Shown: piece after piece, positions 62,358 through 64,000 of the stretch | Layout: every line of letters begins with the position of its first letter | Position numbering within the stretch: the first letter of the stretch is position 1 | Source: Haliclona indistincta | Taxonomy: Eukaryota > Porifera > Demospongiae > Haplosclerida > Chalinidae | NCBI GenBank assembly: GCA_964017065.1 | Contig: OZ024791.1 | Location: 2,613,410 to 2,677,409 of the forward strand | Length of the DNA: 64,000 nt | Reading direction: 5' to 3' | The notes under the pieces: generated by a model | The model's database searches: none | Seen by the model: only the letters and a program-made list of their open reading frames with translations | What the model was told of the DNA's origin: nothing | Made by a program: the position numbers and the translations under genes

Positions 62358-62411
62358 CTAGTTGTTCCTACTACTATGGAGAAGCCTGAACCTTCTCATT
62401 TCACTTTGTAG
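62358..62411 (+). pseudogene. Remnant of an oxidase terminal exon
   Basis: Codes V-V-P-T-T-M-E-K-P-E-P-S-H-F-T-L-stop, matching the last exon at 55831-55897 (V-A-P-V-T-V-E-K .. E-P-S-Q-F-T-L-stop) but lacking its middle eight residues. It suggests a second oxidase copy once ended here. Confidence 0.55.
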
Positions 62412-62715
62412 TCTATAAAAACATCTTCAAAAACAGTGTTCAAAAATATTTTTTATCACTGCAATTTGTTGGGCGGGGCTGATTTATGAGTGTGGCTGAA
62501 ACTGCGACCTTCTCGCCTTTGCTAGAGTGCTGTTAAAGAACTATCCGAGAGATGATCTTACGGGCTGCTTTGCTGCGATTCTCTTCTCTGTTCTTTTATC
62601 AGGAAGTAAGTTTAAGGCATGAGCTAACTGAGTGTATGTGTCTGTGGACTTCTACTCTGCAGGACCTCTTGCAGTTATCACTCTGGTGTGTGACAGTGTA
62701 CAGAATCTGTGTCCC

Positions 62716-62786
62716 GGCGACAATGAGTAGCCTCGAACCAGGCTCACAAATGAAAAGAGCCTGGTTCGAGGCTAGGCGACAATGAG
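62716..62786. repeat. 47-bp perfect hairpin with 12-bp flanking direct repeats
   Basis: The insert 62728-62774 has 18-bp perfect arms (TAGCCTCGAACCAGGCTC and complement) and an 11-bp loop. GGCGACAATGAG is repeated directly on both sides (62716-62727 and 62775-62786). It may be the smallest mobile foldback in the window or a repair product. Confidence 0.8.
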
Positions 62787-62976
62787 CTGAGAAGATACAC
62801 ATGTATCAGTACTGGTTTAAACCTCAGGTGGTGGAGCAGCGATGAGGAATTCTTCACAGTCATTCTAACAACACAGCTGGTTATCTTACTAGTATAATGG
62901 TGTTCACTCCTAGTGCTATAAGCAATACTGGAGTAGTGATAACCTGTGAGTTGAGAAGATTATAATTATGTTCTCG

Positions 62977-64000
62977 GTTATGTCAGCGAACTATACCCAC
63001 CTCTACATTCTCCCTCCATCCCTCTCTCTCTCTCAGGTTGCACAAGTTGCTGCTAAGACACTTGGTATTCCTACTGACATGGTGAAAGTGAAGCCAACTG
63101 GTGTTCTCACAAACCCTAATGGGCACTCTACTAGAGCAAGCATTACCACTGAACTCAATTGTATTGTTAGTTTATGAACTTGTGTGTGCTCTATACGCGC
63201 TTCGTTTTGATTGCTCATTTTTAGTGTGTGTTGAAGGCCTGCCAGTCTCTGAAAGCAAGACTGGATCTAGTGAAGGAGGAGATGGGTGGGTCACCCAGCT
63301 GGTTAGATGTTGTCAAGAAGAGCTACCACAAAGGTGTTGATCTCTCTGAGAAGGGCTAGTGAGTGAGTTCAATATTACAGCGTGGTGCCATAATGCTGAT
63401 GTTCCTGCAGTATTTATCCCGAGTCTGAGGAAGATGTGGTGTACAATGTGTATGGCGTTACCTGCTCTGAAGTAGAGCTAGACATTCTTACTGGAGAGAT
63501 ACAGATATTGAGAGTGGACATGCTTCATGATTGTGGACAAAGGTAGGTATACAACTACGTCTAGCGCGCTATGACCCTCTCCCACAAACGAAAAGGGGGG
63601 CAGGTCATAGCGCCCTAGACTAGATCAGAGTGTGCCTAAACAAGTTATACATTGATAGTGACAACCCACTCACATCGCACAGGAATTGTGTCCGGGAGTG
63701 TGCCTATCCAATCACTAACACATAGCACACATGTACAATAGATTAGAGGAAAGCTTTATACTGTTCATATTATGTAGTCAAGCAACAGCAAAGGCTCACC
63801 CTTAAATCATGCTTTTCATTTTAGCATCAATCCAGAGATAGATCTTGGTCAGGTTGAAGGCGGCATTGTGTTTGGTCTAGGTGAGTGGTTGACAGAACAA
63901 GTGGTATATGATCCGGATACTGGAGAGCTGCTCACTCATAACACATGGGTCAGTATGAACTGATGTATTGCTAGTACCACACAACCACACTATTCTGCTG
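62977..64000 (+). pseudogene. Partial second copy of oxidase 3' exons
   Basis: Almost identical to 54410 to about 55515, including introns, with a few substitutions (54800 'CGC' to 'CAC', YDLDTG to YDPDTG) and a shortened CCCT tract. Similarity starts exactly at the intron donor after N-T-K in the first copy, so the preceding exons are absent. The exons that are present keep their frames. The copy runs off the window, so it could be a gene fragment, a re-duplicated gene or an assembly artefact. Confidence 0.8.

Overview
The window looks like nuclear DNA of an early-branching animal, most likely a sponge. Genes are split by short introns with GT..AG borders. The families are metazoan: a RIPOR/FAM65 homologue, REJ and GPS ectodomains, Death domains on ROCO-type GTPases, and MYND fingers. 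Intergenic and intronic DNA is full of short hairpin-type transposons. Taxonomy is inferred from gene content only.

Layout. 146-441 (+): last exon of a Death-domain gene. 802-10108 (-): RIPOR-like Rho effector with about twenty exons and a tRNA-Ala(AGC) on the opposite strand of one intron. 10423-17579 (+): nine-exon, 1821-residue receptor with IPT/TIG, REJ, GAIN/GPS, EGF repeats, one TM helix and two cytoplasmic MYND fingers; it is divergent from RIPOR. 17727-18434 (-): SH3 adaptor, tail to tail with the receptor. 20214-27118: complete 6.9 kb Mutator-like (MULE) transposon with 9-bp target duplications and an intact 12-exon, 909-codon transposase gene whose introns hold several smaller elements. 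27.1-34.7 kb: repeat cluster, then a decayed GTPase/J-domain gene broken by a LINE, itself broken by a 1052-bp inverted-repeat element. 36.2-37.8 kb: piggyBac-like MITE and a long-arm inverted-repeat element. 38143-39519 (-): intronless phosphatidylserine-decarboxylase-like enzyme with a signal peptide. 40635-44417 (+): ankyrin-ROC-COR-Death protein, followed by a Death-domain relic. 45996-49097 (-): APH-fold kinase. 49380-55897 (+): xanthine dehydrogenase/aldehyde oxidase. 56639-60176 (-): pseudokinase-GTPase-(PVTEEQ)n-tail-anchor protein. 60.2-62.3 kb: TIR element holding a decayed reverse-transcriptase-like ORF. 62.98 kb to the end: partial second copy of the oxidase 3' exons.

How it fits together. 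Several genes have the modular make-up of innate-sensing or cell-death switch proteins: the Death-domain exon, the ankyrin-ROCO-Death protein, the dead GTPase-J gene and the pseudokinase-GTPase tail-anchored protein. The most novel single items are the GPS-EGF-TM-MYND receptor, the pseudokinase-GTPase fusion and the intact MULE. For the receptor, the pseudokinase-GTPase, the ROCO gene and the transposase I checked that hand-assembled exons keep reading phase and sum to a multiple of three. The RIPOR, APH and oxidase models are less complete.
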